A stretch of 64,000 nucleotides of DNA. Origin: CAYVHB01 sp964450865. Lineage in GTDB: Bacteria > Bacillota > Clostridia > Saccharofermentanales > UBA5734. The translations under genes were made by a program, and so were the position numbers. Below are positions 1 to 8,837 of the stretch, piece after piece (position 1 is the first letter of the stretch; each line of letters begins with the position of its first letter). Under the pieces are notes generated by a model. The model was not told the origin of the DNA, did no database searches, and worked only from the letters and a program-made list of their open reading frames with translations. The DNA is taken from the NCBI GenBank assembly GCA_964450865.1, contig CAYVHB010000001.1:124001-188000 (forward strand), in the 5' to 3' direction.

Positions 1-1
1 G

Positions 2-1135
2 CCACTTATATTACCGGATCTTGGTGGCGACAGGGCAATCTGGCTGATCAGCGGTGTCATTTTCCTGACTTCACTTTTCAACTGGATCGCCGATTCTGCA
101 CTCAATACGTGGTTTGGAGCGATGATACCCGGCGAGATCAAGGGCCGCTATTTCAGTACCCGCCAGATGCTTTTCACCCTGGCAATGGTATTTTATGCCA
201 TCGCCGTCAGCTTCCTGCTGCGGGCTACTGAACATTTCCCATGGCGCTACACGGTCTTTTTCATGGCAGCCAGCCTGTTCGGCATCCTGGATGTCAGTCT
301 GTATTTTGGCGCCCGGCCTCCCGATCGGGCCTATCGGCCCTGGCAGCATACCAGCCAGGCTCAACAATCAATGGCCAGTTTCCTGGCTCCGCTGCGCAAC
401 AAGTCCTATCGGGCATACCTGTTGTTTGCCATCTTCTGGAACTTCTCCATGCAAGTATCCGGACCCTATTTCAACGTATACCTGCTTAATCACCTGCGTG
501 TTTCACTGGGCATGATGACCCTGCTGACCCAGATCATTCCGGCTACGGCAACGGTGCTCTTTCTGCGCCGGATCGGCCGGGCCTATGATCGCTACGGCTT
601 CCGTCCGGTCCTGATCCTGGCCTGCCTGGTGTCCCTATCGTTACCGGTGGTCTGGCTTTTCGCCACACCGGAATCACACTGGTTCATTTATCCGGCGAAT
701 CTCCTGTCCGGCATCTTTAATATCGGTATTGACCTGGCAGTGATGAGCCTGGCCATTTTCCTGGCTCCCCACGACCAGCGTAACGCCTATCTGGCCGTGA
801 AAAACATTGCCATGTCCCTGATTGGCATCGTCCCGGCCATTTTGCTCGGCGGAGCACTCTCAGACTGGCTCGAACCGATCCTGAGCCAGTCCCGCATTCC
901 TTTCTTCCGCGGCCAGACCCTGAATCCGTTTCACATCCTGCTGCTTCTGTCCCTGCTCATGCGCATCATTACCCTGACCGTTTTTGCCCGTGGCCTGCGC
1001 GAACCGACGGCGTACTCCTTCAAGGACTTTGTGCAATCAGCCCAGGCTGACGGCCAGCTGATCCTGAGCCAGGCCCGGCGCCGGCAGAAGTATTGGCTGC
1101 TGACCGTGCGGCGCCATCTGCAGCGCCGGCGATGA
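2..1135 (+). CDS. MFS transporter, 5' end outside window
   Basis: The frame is open from base 2, upstream of the first ATG at 122, so the gene starts before the window and this is its C-terminal part (about 377 residues). It is a polytopic membrane protein with at least eight hydrophobic helices. The motif MIPGEIKGRYFSTR, near residue 41 of the visible part, resembles the cytoplasmic loop seen in major facilitator transporters (acidic residue, G, R, then R). The tail is basic (RRRQKYW...RRHLQRRR) and probably cytoplasmic. Substrate cannot be read from the sequence. It converges on the ECF gene at 1215-1724. Confident as an MFS-type carrier, not as to cargo. Confidence 0.75.
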   Translation, partial: PLILPDLGGDRAIWLISGVIFLTSLFNWIADSALNTWFGAMIPGEIKGRYFSTRQMLFTLAMVFYAIAVSFLLRATEHFPWRYTVFFMAASLFGILDVSLYFGARPPDRAYRPWQHTSQAQQSMASFLAPLRNKSYRAYLLFAIFWNFSMQVSGPYFNVYLLNHLRVSLGMMTLLTQIIPATATVLFLRRIGRAYDRYGFRPVLILACLVSLSLPVVWLFATPESHWFIYPANLLSGIFNIGIDLAVMSLAIFLAPHDQRNAYLAVKNIAMSLIGIVPAILLGGALSDWLEPILSQSRIPFFRGQTLNPFHILLLLSLLMRIITLTVFARGLREPTAYSFKDFVQSAQADGQLILSQARRRQKYWLLTVRRHLQRRR

Positions 1136-1214
1136 GTCAAGCCTGATCGCACTACGGTTCCAGCGTTGTTCAGGATCACGTTCAGAGGATATCAATCCCG
1201 ACGCCGGATCCGGA

Positions 1215-1724
1215 TTATCGGGAGATCCGGGTTATCTGTGGAATCCGCCGGGCCAGCGGCATCATCGCCAGACCCAGGATCACGCCGGCAACCCCCTGCA
1301 ACCCGTTGGTGAGCAGTTGGGGAATGGCAGCGGGCACCCCGTACATCAGGGCTTCAAAGGCAAAATAGCCAAAGATCATGATCAGCTCACAGGTAATCAG
1401 TAACAGCGCCTGCAGGGGGATTGGCAGTTTCGGCCGTTTCATCAGAACATAGCCTGAAAGCAGGCCCATCAGGCCCTTGATAATAAAGGTTGCTGGCGCA
1501 TAAATGCCATAAGGTGGTGTCAGGAGATCGGACAAAGCCGAACCAATACCAGCCGGAATAGCGGCAAAGGGGCCCAGCACGACTGCCGCGGCAAAAATCG
1601 AGCCATCACCAAAATTGAAGTAGCCCATATTATTGGGAATCGGGATCGTGATGACCCGGGTAGCCAGCAGTATAAAAGCTGCCATAACCCCACCATAGGT
1701 AATTTTCCGCACTGAATTATTCAT
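1215..1724 (-). CDS. ECF transporter S component
   Basis: Integral membrane protein of about 169 residues with five or six hydrophobic helices, the size and layout of substrate-capture (S) subunits of energy-coupling factor vitamin transporters. The N-terminal pattern KITYGGVMAAFILLATR, followed by GYFNFGDGSIFAAAVVLGP and a GSALSDLLTP segment, is typical of ECF S components of the riboflavin/thiamine/pantothenate-like superfamily. The ATG at 1724 is chosen because GGAGG lies 6 nt upstream; a TTG five codons earlier overlaps that ribosome binding site. No ECF A or T genes are in the window, so it probably shares a module encoded elsewhere (group II). The vitamin carried is unknown. Confidence 0.75.
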   Translation of the reverse strand: MNNSVRKITYGGVMAAFILLATRVITIPIPNNMGYFNFGDGSIFAAAVVLGPFAAIPAGIGSALSDLLTPPYGIYAPATFIIKGLMGLLSGYVLMKRPKLPIPLQALLLITCELIMIFGYFAFEALMYGVPAAIPQLLTNGLQGVAGVILGLAMMPLARRIPQITRISR

Positions 1725-1854
1725 CAAATGCCTCCACAAATCGAGAAATTTAGGTGCCCATAATAATTGCGAATCACACTGACGTTATCTGCCTGATCGG
1801 CGATGTCGTCAATTTTTGCCTGCCCGTTTTCGTGCCCGTTCCGTCCGATGTCAG

Positions 1855-2253
1855 TCAGTTACGACTGTGATTGCGCCTTACAGCGATCAGTTCGATTTCA
1901 ACCAGGGCTTGCCTGGGCAGGGCGGCAACCTGAACGGTCGATCGGGCCGGGCGATGGTCGCCGAAAAACTCACCGTATATCTGGTTGACGATCGCAAAAT
2001 CAGCCAGGTTAGTCAGAAATATGGTCGATTTGACCACGGCTGCCGGTTCAGATCCGGCGGCCTGCAGCACAGCGGCCAGATTCTTGAGTACCTGGCGGGT
2101 CTGTCCGCCAATTTCCGAACTGGCCAGCTCACCGGAGTCCGGCTCAAGCGCAATCTGACCCGACGTATAGATCATTTCGCCCACCATGACCGCCTGGGCA
2201 TACGGACCGATCGGCAGTGGGGCCAGGGGCGTTTCAATGGTCTGCAGCATCAT
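1855..2253 (-). CDS. ridA: RidA family enamine/imine deaminase
   Basis: Protein of about 132 residues, the standard length of RidA (YjgF/YER057c/UK114). It hydrolyses reactive enamine/imine intermediates made by PLP enzymes such as threonine dehydratase and acts in the cytoplasm as a trimer. Recognisable motifs are PIGPYAQAV near the N terminus, the central YTSGQIALEPDSGE, and the C-terminal HRPARSTVQVAALPRQALVEIE, which contains the conserved Arg of the active site. The ATG at 2253 follows AGGAGG by 5 nt; the longer open frame to 2346 has no such site. It lies 126 nt downstream of the activase gene on the same strand. Confidence 0.9.
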   Translation of the reverse strand: MMLQTIETPLAPLPIGPYAQAVMVGEMIYTSGQIALEPDSGELASSEIGGQTRQVLKNLAAVLQAAGSEPAAVVKSTIFLTNLADFAIVNQIYGEFFGDHRPARSTVQVAALPRQALVEIELIAVRRNHSRN

Positions 2254-2379
2254 GTAATCCTCCTGTATGGGCTGTCTTCTGGCGATATATCGGCAAGACG
2301 GCAATTTCCGGCCATTTATCAGTAATTCCCTGTTAATTTTCAGCAATTTCCTGTCATTTTCAATGATTCTGGCGGGTAA

Positions 2380-5300
2380 TCAGGCCTGCTCAGGTGCCAT
2401 GTCCGGCTGATGCTGATGGAAGGCCGTCGAAATCATCAGCTTGATCCGGTTGAGCTGATTGACCTCGCTGGCTCCCGGATCATAGTCGATCGGCACAATG
2501 TTGGCTAGCGGGAACTGGCGGCGCAGTTCTTTGATCATGCCCTTGCCGGTAACGTGATTTGGCAGACAGGCAAATGGCTGGGCGCAGATAATATTGGCCG
2601 CGCCACTTTCGATCAGCTCGATCATCTCAGCCGTCAAAAACCAGCCTTCACCACTGTCATTGCCCAGTGAGAGCACCTTCTGGGCTTTTTCGCTCAGCTC
2701 CTGGATCGTAACCGGGGCGTTGAATTTGCCGCCGGTCGCCGCCAGGGTCTTGCGCATGTGGACCCGGTAGAGCTCAAGCAGGCGCACGGCTGTTTCGGAG
2801 ATCAGGGCCGCCTTGGCACTCGTGCCAAGATTGTCACGCTTCCAGCCGGCGTTGTAGAAACAATACAGGAAAAAATCGAGCAGACCGGGCAAGACCGCTT
2901 CACAACCCTCGGATTCAACCACGCCGATCGCATTGTTATTGGCATCGGGATGGAACTTGACCAGGATCTCACCGACGATACCGACCCGCGGTTTGCGGGG
3001 AATATCGAGCAGCGGCAACTGGTCGAAGCTTTCGACTATCCGGTCGATCAGGCCGTAAAAGCTGACCTTTTTCCCCAGGCGCGGTGAATAGCCATCCTGC
3101 AGGAAGTATTCGCGGACGACCTGGTCCCAGTACTGGTAAAGACTCGTACTGCTGCCGGGATCGCGTTCATAGGGTCGGACCCGCAGCAGGACGGTCTGCA
3201 GCAGGTCACCGAAGATCAGGGCCTGAATGGCCCGGTGCAGCATCGGGATTGTAAACTGAAATCCCGGATTCGTCTCAATGCTTGAGGCACTGATACCGAT
3301 TACCGGCACCTGGGCAAAGCCGGCCTCGCGCAGGGCCTTGCGCAGGAAGGCAATGTAATTGGTAGCCCGGCAGCCGCCACCGGTCTGGGTGATGAAAACC
3401 GAACAATTATCCGGGTCAAACTGGCCGGAAATAAAGGCATTGACCAGCTGGCCGACGACGATAATCGACGGATAGCAGGCATCATTATTGACAAATTTCA
3501 GGCCCGTCTCAATATCTTCATTGGTCACGGACTGCAGGATATGCGTACGGTAACCGCTGCGATTGAACATGGCCTCGACAAAGCGGAAATGGATCGGTGA
3601 CATCTGCGGCCCGAGAATCGTATGTTTCTGGCGGTGTTCCCTGGTAAACGGGACCCGTTCAATTGTATAGGGCTTGCGCTGGTCGGCACGGCGGGCGTAG
3701 GGATTGCGCAATCGCTCGTCCATCGCGACCTTCAGCGAACGCATGCGGATCCGGGCGGCACCCAGGTTGCTGACCTCGTCAATTTTCAGCAAGGTGTAGA
3801 TTTTACCCTTGGCCTCGAGAATCTCCTGGACCTGGTCACTGGTCACCGCATCCAGGCCACAGCCAAAGGAGGTCAGCTGCACCAGTTCCAGTTCATCGCG
3901 ACAGGCCACAAAGGCTGCCGCCTCATAAAGCCGGGAATGATAAGCCCACTGGTCAACGACCCGGATCGGCCGTTCCAGCAAGCCAGGCTCAATGATGCTG
4001 TCCTCGGTCAGGACCGCCAGGCCCAGTGTATTGATCATCTGCGGGATTCCGTGATGGATCTCCGGATCAATGTGATAAGGCCGGCCGGCCAGGACAATAC
4101 CTTTCTGTCCGGTTTCCTCCAGGTAACGCAAGATTTCCTGGCCTTTGGCCCGGATATCGGCCTTAAACTGGTCCATCTCAGCAAAGCCCTTCTCCACTGC
4201 CCGCCGGGCCTCGGCTCTGGTCACGCCAAACTCGGCAAACTCGGCCGCCAGGCGCTCGATCAGCTTGGGCCGGTTGGACAGGGAAAAGAAAGGATTCAGC
4301 AACCGGACGTTCTTTTCGCGCAGCTTCTCGACATTAGTACGGATGACCTCCGGATATGAAACCACAATCGGGCAATTAAAGTTATTGTTGGCGCCGGAAA
4401 TCTCTTTCTGTTCGTAGGATATATCCGGATAAAAAATTAGCTGGATACCCTTTTCAATCAAATCCGTAATATGGCCATGAACCAGCTTGGCCGGGTAGCA
4501 GACGCTTTCCGAAGGAATCGAGTCCATGCCTTTCTCGAACAGTTTGTGATTAGAGCGACCCGACAGCACGACCCGAAAACCCAGTTCGGTGAGAACCGTA
4601 AACCACAGCGGGTAATTTTCATACATATTAAGACCGCGCGGCAGGCCGATTGTGCCGCGGCGGGCGGCAGCCGGTGTAAGTGGTTTGTACTGGAACAGCC
4701 GCTTGTATTTATAGTCAAAAAGATTCGGCAGCTTTGCCTGCTGACTGGTCTCGCCGGCCCCGCGTTCGCAGCGATTACCCGAGACAAAGCGCTCACCATT
4801 GCTGAAGTGTGAGATGGTCAGCTGGCAGTGATTGGTGCAGAGCTGACAGTGCGTCAGTTCAGTTTCAACCGAAAAACGCTGCAGCTGCTCATGGCTTTGC
4901 AGGCTGCTGACCTGGCCGCTGTAACGCTCACGGGCGATCAGGGCCGCACCGAAGGCGCCCATCAGGCCGGCAATATTCGGCCGGATCACTTCACGGCCAG
5001 CCACCAGCTCAAAGCAGCGCAAAATTGCGTCGTTCAGGAAGGTACCGCCCTGGACGACAACCTTCTCGCCGAGGAGGGCAGGATCCTTGATTTTGATGAC
5101 CTTGTACAGGGCATTGCGGACCACCGAGTAAGACAGGCCGGCCGAGATATCGCCAATGCTGGCGCCCTCTTTCTGGGCCTGCTTGACCCGCGAATTCATG
5201 AAAACAGTGCAGCGCGTGCCCAGATCGACCGGATTGCCCGCCGCCAGTGCTTCCAGTGAAAAAGTATGGGCATCCATATGCAAAGTCTCGGCAAAGGTCT

Positions 5301-6657
5301 GGATAAACGAACCGCAGCCGGATGAACAGGCTTCATTGATCATGATGCTGTCAATGACCCCGTCGCGGACCCGCATGCACTTCATGTCCTGGCCGCCGAT
5401 ATCAATGATGAAATTGACACCCGGGCAGAAGTGCTCAGCCGAACAGTAATGGGCCATCGTCTCGATTTCGCCCTCATCAACACCGAGAGCGGCCTTGATC
5501 AGGTGCTCACCATAACCGGTCACACAGGACCGGGCAATCCGGGCACCCGCGGGCAGCTGGGCATAAATCTTTTCCAGGATCGCGACGGCACTCTGCACCG
5601 GATTGCCTTTATTACTGGCATAATAGGTAAATATCAATTCGCCCTGATCATTGACCAGGACAGCTTTGGTCGTCGTACTGCCGGCATCGAGGCCAAGGAA
5701 ACAGTCGCTGCGGGTCTTGCGGATATCCATCAGCTCGATAGTCATCCGCTCGTGGCGTTCGTAAAAAGCAGACCGCTCCGCCGCGTCGGCAAAGAGCGGC
5801 CGGATGCGGGTGATCTCCGGCTCGAGGCGGGTCGCTGTCTGAAAACGGGCGAAAACGTCCGCCAGCGGCTGGGGTTGCTCCCTGGCCAGCAGTGCAGCGC
5901 CAATTGCGACATATAGCTGGGCATGATCTGGCGTGACGAAGGAGCTGACCTCCTGGGCCAGCGACCGCTCATAGGCTTTACGCAATTCGGGCAGGAAGTA
6001 AAGCGGCCCGCCGAGGAAGACAATATGGCCGCGAATAGGCCGGCCGCAGGCCAGGCCGGCGATCGTCTGGTTGACAACCGATTGCAGGACCGATGCCGCC
6101 AGGTCTTCCCTGGCCGCCCCTTCATTGATCAGGGGCTGCAGGTCGCTCTTGGCAAAGACTCCGCAACGCGAAGCGATCGGATACAAACGCTGATAATTGG
6201 CCGCCAGCTGGTTGAGGCCTGTAGCATCGGTCTGCAGCAATGACGCCATCTGATCGATAAACGCGCCAGTGCCGCCGGCACAGGTGCCATTCATCCGCTG
6301 CTCAGGCATCGGTTTCATATAGGTAATCTTGGCATCCTCACCACCGAGTTCGATGATGACATCAGTCTGGGGATTAAAGACCCGGATCGCTTCGGTCTCG
6401 GCGATGACTTCCTGAACGAAGGGCAGATCAAGCCAGCGGGCTACACTGACGCCACCCGAACCGGTGACATGGATCTGGACCTGGGCATCGGGAAAGGCTT
6501 CCAGTGCCTGGGCAAAAGCCCTGGCCAGCTCACCGCTGATATCAGCATGATGACGGCGATATTGTTCGTATACAAGTTGCTGGTCGGCCAGCAGGACGAG
6601 TTTCAGCGTAGTGGAACCAATATCCAGGCCCATTTTTAGTATTTGGTTTTTGTGCAT
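2380..6657 (-). CDS. 2-hydroxyacyl-CoA dehydratase activase fusion (BadF/BcrA-type ATPase, DUF2229)
   Basis: Very large protein (1425 residues). Two ASKHA ATPase domains come first: residues about 8-270 begin GLDIGSTTLK and carry NGTCAGGTGAF and SRCGVFAKSD; residues about 320-590 begin LGLDAGSTTTK and carry NEACSSGCGSF and GTRCTVFMNS. The paired cysteines are those that hold the bridging [4Fe-4S] cluster in HgdC-type activators, and both domains keep them. A Cys-rich stretch (CQLCTNHCQL), a DUF2229-like region and an HgdB-like C-terminal region follow. Known family role: ATP-driven injection of a low-potential electron into a dehydratase. The true substrate of these giant fusions is not established. 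AAAGGTG precedes the ATG, which sits 1 nt after the stop of the 2H gene, so the pair is probably co-translated. Confidence 0.85.
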   Translation of the reverse strand: MHKNQILKMGLDIGSTTLKLVLLADQQLVYEQYRRHHADISGELARAFAQALEAFPDAQVQIHVTGSGGVSVARWLDLPFVQEVIAETEAIRVFNPQTDVIIELGGEDAKITYMKPMPEQRMNGTCAGGTGAFIDQMASLLQTDATGLNQLAANYQRLYPIASRCGVFAKSDLQPLINEGAAREDLAASVLQSVVNQTIAGLACGRPIRGHIVFLGGPLYFLPELRKAYERSLAQEVSSFVTPDHAQLYVAIGAALLAREQPQPLADVFARFQTATRLEPEITRIRPLFADAAERSAFYERHERMTIELMDIRKTRSDCFLGLDAGSTTTKAVLVNDQGELIFTYYASNKGNPVQSAVAILEKIYAQLPAGARIARSCVTGYGEHLIKAALGVDEGEIETMAHYCSAEHFCPGVNFIIDIGGQDMKCMRVRDGVIDSIMINEACSSGCGSFIQTFAETLHMDAHTFSLEALAAGNPVDLGTRCTVFMNSRVKQAQKEGASIGDISAGLSYSVVRNALYKVIKIKDPALLGEKVVVQGGTFLNDAILRCFELVAGREVIRPNIAGLMGAFGAALIARERYSGQVSSLQSHEQLQRFSVETELTHCQLCTNHCQLTISHFSNGERFVSGNRCERGAGETSQQAKLPNLFDYKYKRLFQYKPLTPAAARRGTIGLPRGLNMYENYPLWFTVLTELGFRVVLSGRSNHKLFEKGMDSIPSESVCYPAKLVHGHITDLIEKGIQLIFYPDISYEQKEISGANNNFNCPIVVSYPEVIRTNVEKLREKNVRLLNPFFSLSNRPKLIERLAAEFAEFGVTRAEARRAVEKGFAEMDQFKADIRAKGQEILRYLEETGQKGIVLAGRPYHIDPEIHHGIPQMINTLGLAVLTEDSIIEPGLLERPIRVVDQWAYHSRLYEAAAFVACRDELELVQLTSFGCGLDAVTSDQVQEILEAKGKIYTLLKIDEVSNLGAARIRMRSLKVAMDERLRNPYARRADQRKPYTIERVPFTREHRQKHTILGPQMSPIHFRFVEAMFNRSGYRTHILQSVTNEDIETGLKFVNNDACYPSIIVVGQLVNAFISGQFDPDNCSVFITQTGGGCRATNYIAFLRKALREAGFAQVPVIGISASSIETNPGFQFTIPMLHRAIQALIFGDLLQTVLLRVRPYERDPGSSTSLYQYWDQVVREYFLQDGYSPRLGKKVSFYGLIDRIVESFDQLPLLDIPRKPRVGIVGEILVKFHPDANNNAIGVVESEGCEAVLPGLLDFFLYCFYNAGWKRDNLGTSAKAALISETAVRLLELYRVHMRKTLAATGGKFNAPVTIQELSEKAQKVLSLGNDSGEGWFLTAEMIELIESGAANIICAQPFACLPNHVTGKGMIKELRRQFPLANIVPIDYDPGASEVNQLNRIKLMISTAFHQHQPDMAPEQA

Positions 6658-6658
6658 T

Positions 6659-7195
6659 TCAGACACCTTTAAAGGGAATTTCCAGGCATTCCTGGTAGGG
6701 GCAACAGGAAATGACGGCCAGTGATGCCGTCCATGTATCAAGCGGATGGAAATGATTCAGCAGCGCCTCATAGGCCAGCGCGATCTCGAGCGGGCCCATC
6801 TCCAGCACCAGCGTGCAGTGGGCAACCCAGGATGCCTCCTGATAAAGCGGCGAAAATTCGTGACAAAGCGGCTCCAGCAGGCTGTTGAGTTCACGATGAA
6901 AAGCCAGTAGCGGTTCATCGACGATCGGGGCCAGGAAGAGGACGCCGTGTTCGGCCGGGAAAAGGCCCAGACTGGAAAAACGCAAGTGAAAGGACTGCTG
7001 GCGAATCACGAACCGCTGCAAGTCAGCCGCAACGCGATCGAAGTCGGATGTATTGAACTCAGCCAGTGTCAGATGCGGCCGCATGCCCAGATTCACATAC
7101 AGGTCATTGACACCGTGGTCGGTCAGATAATGCATCAGGCGCCTGATCTGCTTCTCACCCCTTGGCTCGAAATAGAGCAGAACAGCATAATCCAT
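6659..7195 (-). CDS. 2H phosphoesterase (2'-5' RNA ligase family)
   Basis: Cytoplasmic protein of 178 residues with the two H-x-T motifs that define the 2H phosphoesterase fold: RPHLTLAEF (about residue 40) and VAHCTLVLEM (about residue 130). Relatives hydrolyse 2',3'-cyclic phosphates or 2'-5' phosphodiester bonds in RNA or nucleotides; the physiological substrate here is unknown. The ATG at 7195 is preceded by GGGAGGGG at about 9 nt, better supported than the longer frame to 7246. The stop is one base from the start of the giant activase, an association that could be functional or simply operonic. An intrinsic terminator separates it from the upstream gene, so it probably has its own promoter. 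Confidence 0.8.
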   Translation of the reverse strand: MDYAVLLYFEPRGEKQIRRLMHYLTDHGVNDLYVNLGMRPHLTLAEFNTSDFDRVAADLQRFVIRQQSFHLRFSSLGLFPAEHGVLFLAPIVDEPLLAFHRELNSLLEPLCHEFSPLYQEASWVAHCTLVLEMGPLEIALAYEALLNHFHPLDTWTASLAVISCCPYQECLEIPFKGV

Positions 7196-7262
7196 GGTCG
7201 TTGTCCCCTCCCTCGCGGTCAGTTTCAATTGTGATCTTAAGCACATTTCGCTTCATCATAGC

Positions 7263-7301
7263 AAAAAAAGCGGACTGTCTCAAGTGATTCAGACAGCCCG
7301 C
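7263..7301 (-). terminator. Intrinsic terminator after the small protein gene
   Basis: Inverted repeat 7270-7280 / 7291-7301 (GCGGACTGTCT with AGACAGCCCGC, one G-U pair in the RNA), 10-nt loop. On the minus strand it is followed by seven T residues (7269-7263). It lies about 90 nt downstream of the stop at 7394 and before the 2H gene, so it ends the short upstream transcript. Confidence 0.85.
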
Positions 7302-7393
7302 CTTTATTTATCCGTTTCTGGTGCTAAATAGACCGGTTACAATCTTGCGGCGCAAATGCCGGATAGTGCCTGATCAGAGATACTGATTGATCC

Positions 7394-7657
7394 TTAAGCC
7401 TCGGTCTTCTTGGTATCACCATACAGGTTGAGGCGGAAGAGATAGGATTCATCTTCAGGATCTTCGCAGTAGATCTTGGCATCACTCAGATGGCCACCTT
7501 CGATCAGTTTGATGATCCCGGCCAGCTGGCTCAGTTTGCTCTTGAGGTTAAACTGGTCGTTTTCGTCGGTAACCAGCATCACATTGCCTTTACAATTGTC
7601 GAGGGCCTTGATGAAAGCCTTGACATCGATATTACTCATACTAAAAATCTGACTCAT
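7394..7657 (-). CDS. Conserved small acidic protein, function unknown
   Basis: 87-residue soluble protein beginning MSQIFSMSNIDVKAFI, with a central DNCKGNVMLVTDENDQFNLK and an acidic EDPEDESYLFRLNLYGD tail. I recall similar short proteins in Clostridia, sometimes labelled as poly(A) polymerase fragments without justification; nothing here supports a polymerase. The gene is real: AAAGGAGG sits 8 nt before the ATG, it has its own candidate promoter, and an intrinsic terminator follows. It is therefore a monocistronic, probably well-expressed unit. No signal peptide, transmembrane segment or metal motif is visible. Function unassigned. Confidence 0.75.
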   Translation of the reverse strand: MSQIFSMSNIDVKAFIKALDNCKGNVMLVTDENDQFNLKSKLSQLAGIIKLIEGGHLSDAKIYCEDPEDESYLFRLNLYGDTKKTEA

Positions 7658-7713
7658 TCGGTGTACCTCCTTTAAAGGTATCTTACTTTTATTTTATTCT
7701 GATTCATTTCCAA

Positions 7714-7761
7714 GTACCATCTGGTACACTGTTATTATACCTTTTCCCAGTAAAAATGCAA
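7714..7761 (-). promoter_or_regulatory. Candidate promoter plus palindromic operator-like site
   Basis: On the minus strand, TTGCAT (7761-7756), 16 nt, then a consensus TATAAT (7739-7734). Immediately downstream, about where transcription would start, is a GTACCA-TC-TGGTAC inverted repeat (7727-7714). This layout would suit a repressor of the small gene at 7394-7657. The site is inferred from sequence alone. Confidence 0.5.
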
Positions 7762-8049
7762 TAAGCTGACCATTCGCAGATTAACCAGATATTTTTAAAT
7801 CTTTCAGAGCTTTTATACTAACATAGATAAAGATTATGATGCTTATATTATTCGTTTAACATATCTGGTCCTTTTTACAACAATTTTACATAAACTTGCT
7901 CATTATGCAAATTCATTACTTGCTCAACTGGCAATAATAAACAGCATTTGCCGAAAAGTTCCTGGCTGGCTGCTCTTTGCTCAGGTTTGAGCCGCTCATC
8001 TTTCAGGATTCTGACAGGTAAAGACCGGCGGCAGACCTGGTCTGACCCC
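7762..8049. other. AT-rich intergenic stretch, no gene seen
   Basis: The 392-nt gap between the small gene and the CopZ-like gene is AT-rich compared with its surroundings, especially 7790-7930. Apart from the promoter and palindrome at 7714-7761 I see no open frame with a ribosome binding site, no RNA fold I recognise and no obvious terminator. It may hold the upstream part of a promoter region. Confidence 0.5.
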
Positions 8050-8268
8050 TCAGCTCAATTGGCCAAGGAATTCGTAACCGGCTTCATTGATGGCCTCAGA
8101 GGCTTCATCTAGATTAAAAACCGCCTCATCGACCTGCAAGGTCGCCAGCTGGGCTGTGAGACTGACCTGAACGGACTGGACACCGGCAACTTCACGCAAG
8201 GCATTCGACACATGCTCCACACAATGACCGCAGCTCATGCCGCCAATTTTCAATTCCACCTGTTTCAT
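8050..8268 (-). CDS. Heavy-metal-associated (HMA) domain protein, CopZ-like
   Basis: 72-residue ferredoxin-like metallochaperone. The metal site is GGMSCGHC (residues 8-15), the C-x-x-C motif of copper chaperones and of the N-terminal domains of P1B ATPases. The rest, including VEHVSNALREVAGVQSV and the C-terminal EAINEAGYEF, matches the HMA pattern over its whole length. Likely role is binding Cu(I) or another soft metal in the cytoplasm and passing it to an exporter. No copper ATPase or CsoR repressor lies nearby, so the partner is elsewhere. GCAGGAGG lies 9 nt before the ATG. Confidence 0.85.
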   Translation of the reverse strand: MKQVELKIGGMSCGHCVEHVSNALREVAGVQSVQVSLTAQLATLQVDEAVFNLDEASEAINEAGYEFLGQLS

Positions 8269-8514
8269 CTTAAAAAACCTCCTGCTTGACTGATCGTGGT
8301 CGATATGAAATCATCGGGGCTGATTTTTTCATGATCGATTTCCGTCGGGACTGTATCGGCCGGGACCGATATGATCAGGACAGAATTCCGGCAATATTGC
8401 TGAATCAAATCCGGAAGACCAAGCTTGATCCTGACATCTATTTTAACGCATCTGTCCTTGAATGCCTATCAGAATTGCATAAGACAGGATCAAACCAGCG
8501 GATTTCCAGCCAGC

Positions 8515-8545
8515 AAAAAAACGTCCGGTCTTGCGATCGGACGTT
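8515..8545 (-). terminator. Intrinsic terminator of tRNA-Thr
   Basis: Arms 8520-8527 and 8538-8545 (AACGTCCG with CGGACGTT), 10-nt loop, followed on the minus strand by a run of T residues (8520-8515). It begins directly after the CCA end of the tRNA, so it ends that transcript. Confidence 0.85.
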
Positions 8546-8546
8546 C

Positions 8547-8621
8547 TGGAGCCGCTGGTGGGAATCGGACCCACGACCTATTCATTACGAGTGAATTGCT
8601 CTACCCCTGAGCCACAGCGGC
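8547..8621 (-). tRNA. tRNA-Thr (anticodon CGT)
   Basis: Cloverleaf read on the minus strand: acceptor GCCGCTG pairs with CAGCGGC, D arm GCTCAGGGGTAGAGC, anticodon stem ATTCA/TGAAT closing the loop CTCGTAA, T arm GTGGG-TCCGATT-CCCAC, discriminator T and an encoded CCA. The anticodon CGT reads ACG threonine codons. It is 75 nt with CCA. It stands alone, with a sigma-A-like promoter upstream and a terminator directly downstream. Confidence 0.95.
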
Positions 8622-8648
8622 ATCTGACAAGGCACAGATAAACCGGTA

Positions 8649-8703
8649 TCGGTCATATCATCTGCATGGTCTCATAGCCTGCGTCGGTCATGTCATCTGC
8701 ATG
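8649..8703. repeat. Two 20-bp direct repeats, period 35
   Basis: TCGGTCATATCATCTGCATG (8649-8668) is repeated with one change at 8684-8703. They lie in the leader between the tRNA-Thr promoter and the tRNA. They could be a local duplication or binding sites; there is no further evidence. Confidence 0.7.
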
Positions 8704-8772
8704 TGCTGTACAATATGTATTGCTACGCAAACAGAATCGTCATGCAGACTGCTTTCGCCTTGCGACTTGTAT

Positions 8773-8800
8773 ATTTTAACATGAAAACAGACGATGTCAA
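8773..8800 (-). promoter_or_regulatory. Promoter for tRNA-Thr
   Basis: On the minus strand a perfect -35 TTGACA (8800-8795), 16-nt spacer and -10 TAAAAT (8778-8773). It lies between the end of the deaminase gene and the tRNA, oriented to transcribe the tRNA. Confidence 0.65.
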
Positions 8801-8837
8801 GCACCTGGAATTGAAACGGTTCAACTGGTCAATTGGT

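Noticed and set aside
1204..1230. CCGGATC/GATCCGG inverted repeat at the convergent MFS/ECF end
   Set aside because: One arm lies in the ECF coding end and no U-run follows; evidence too weak for a terminator call.
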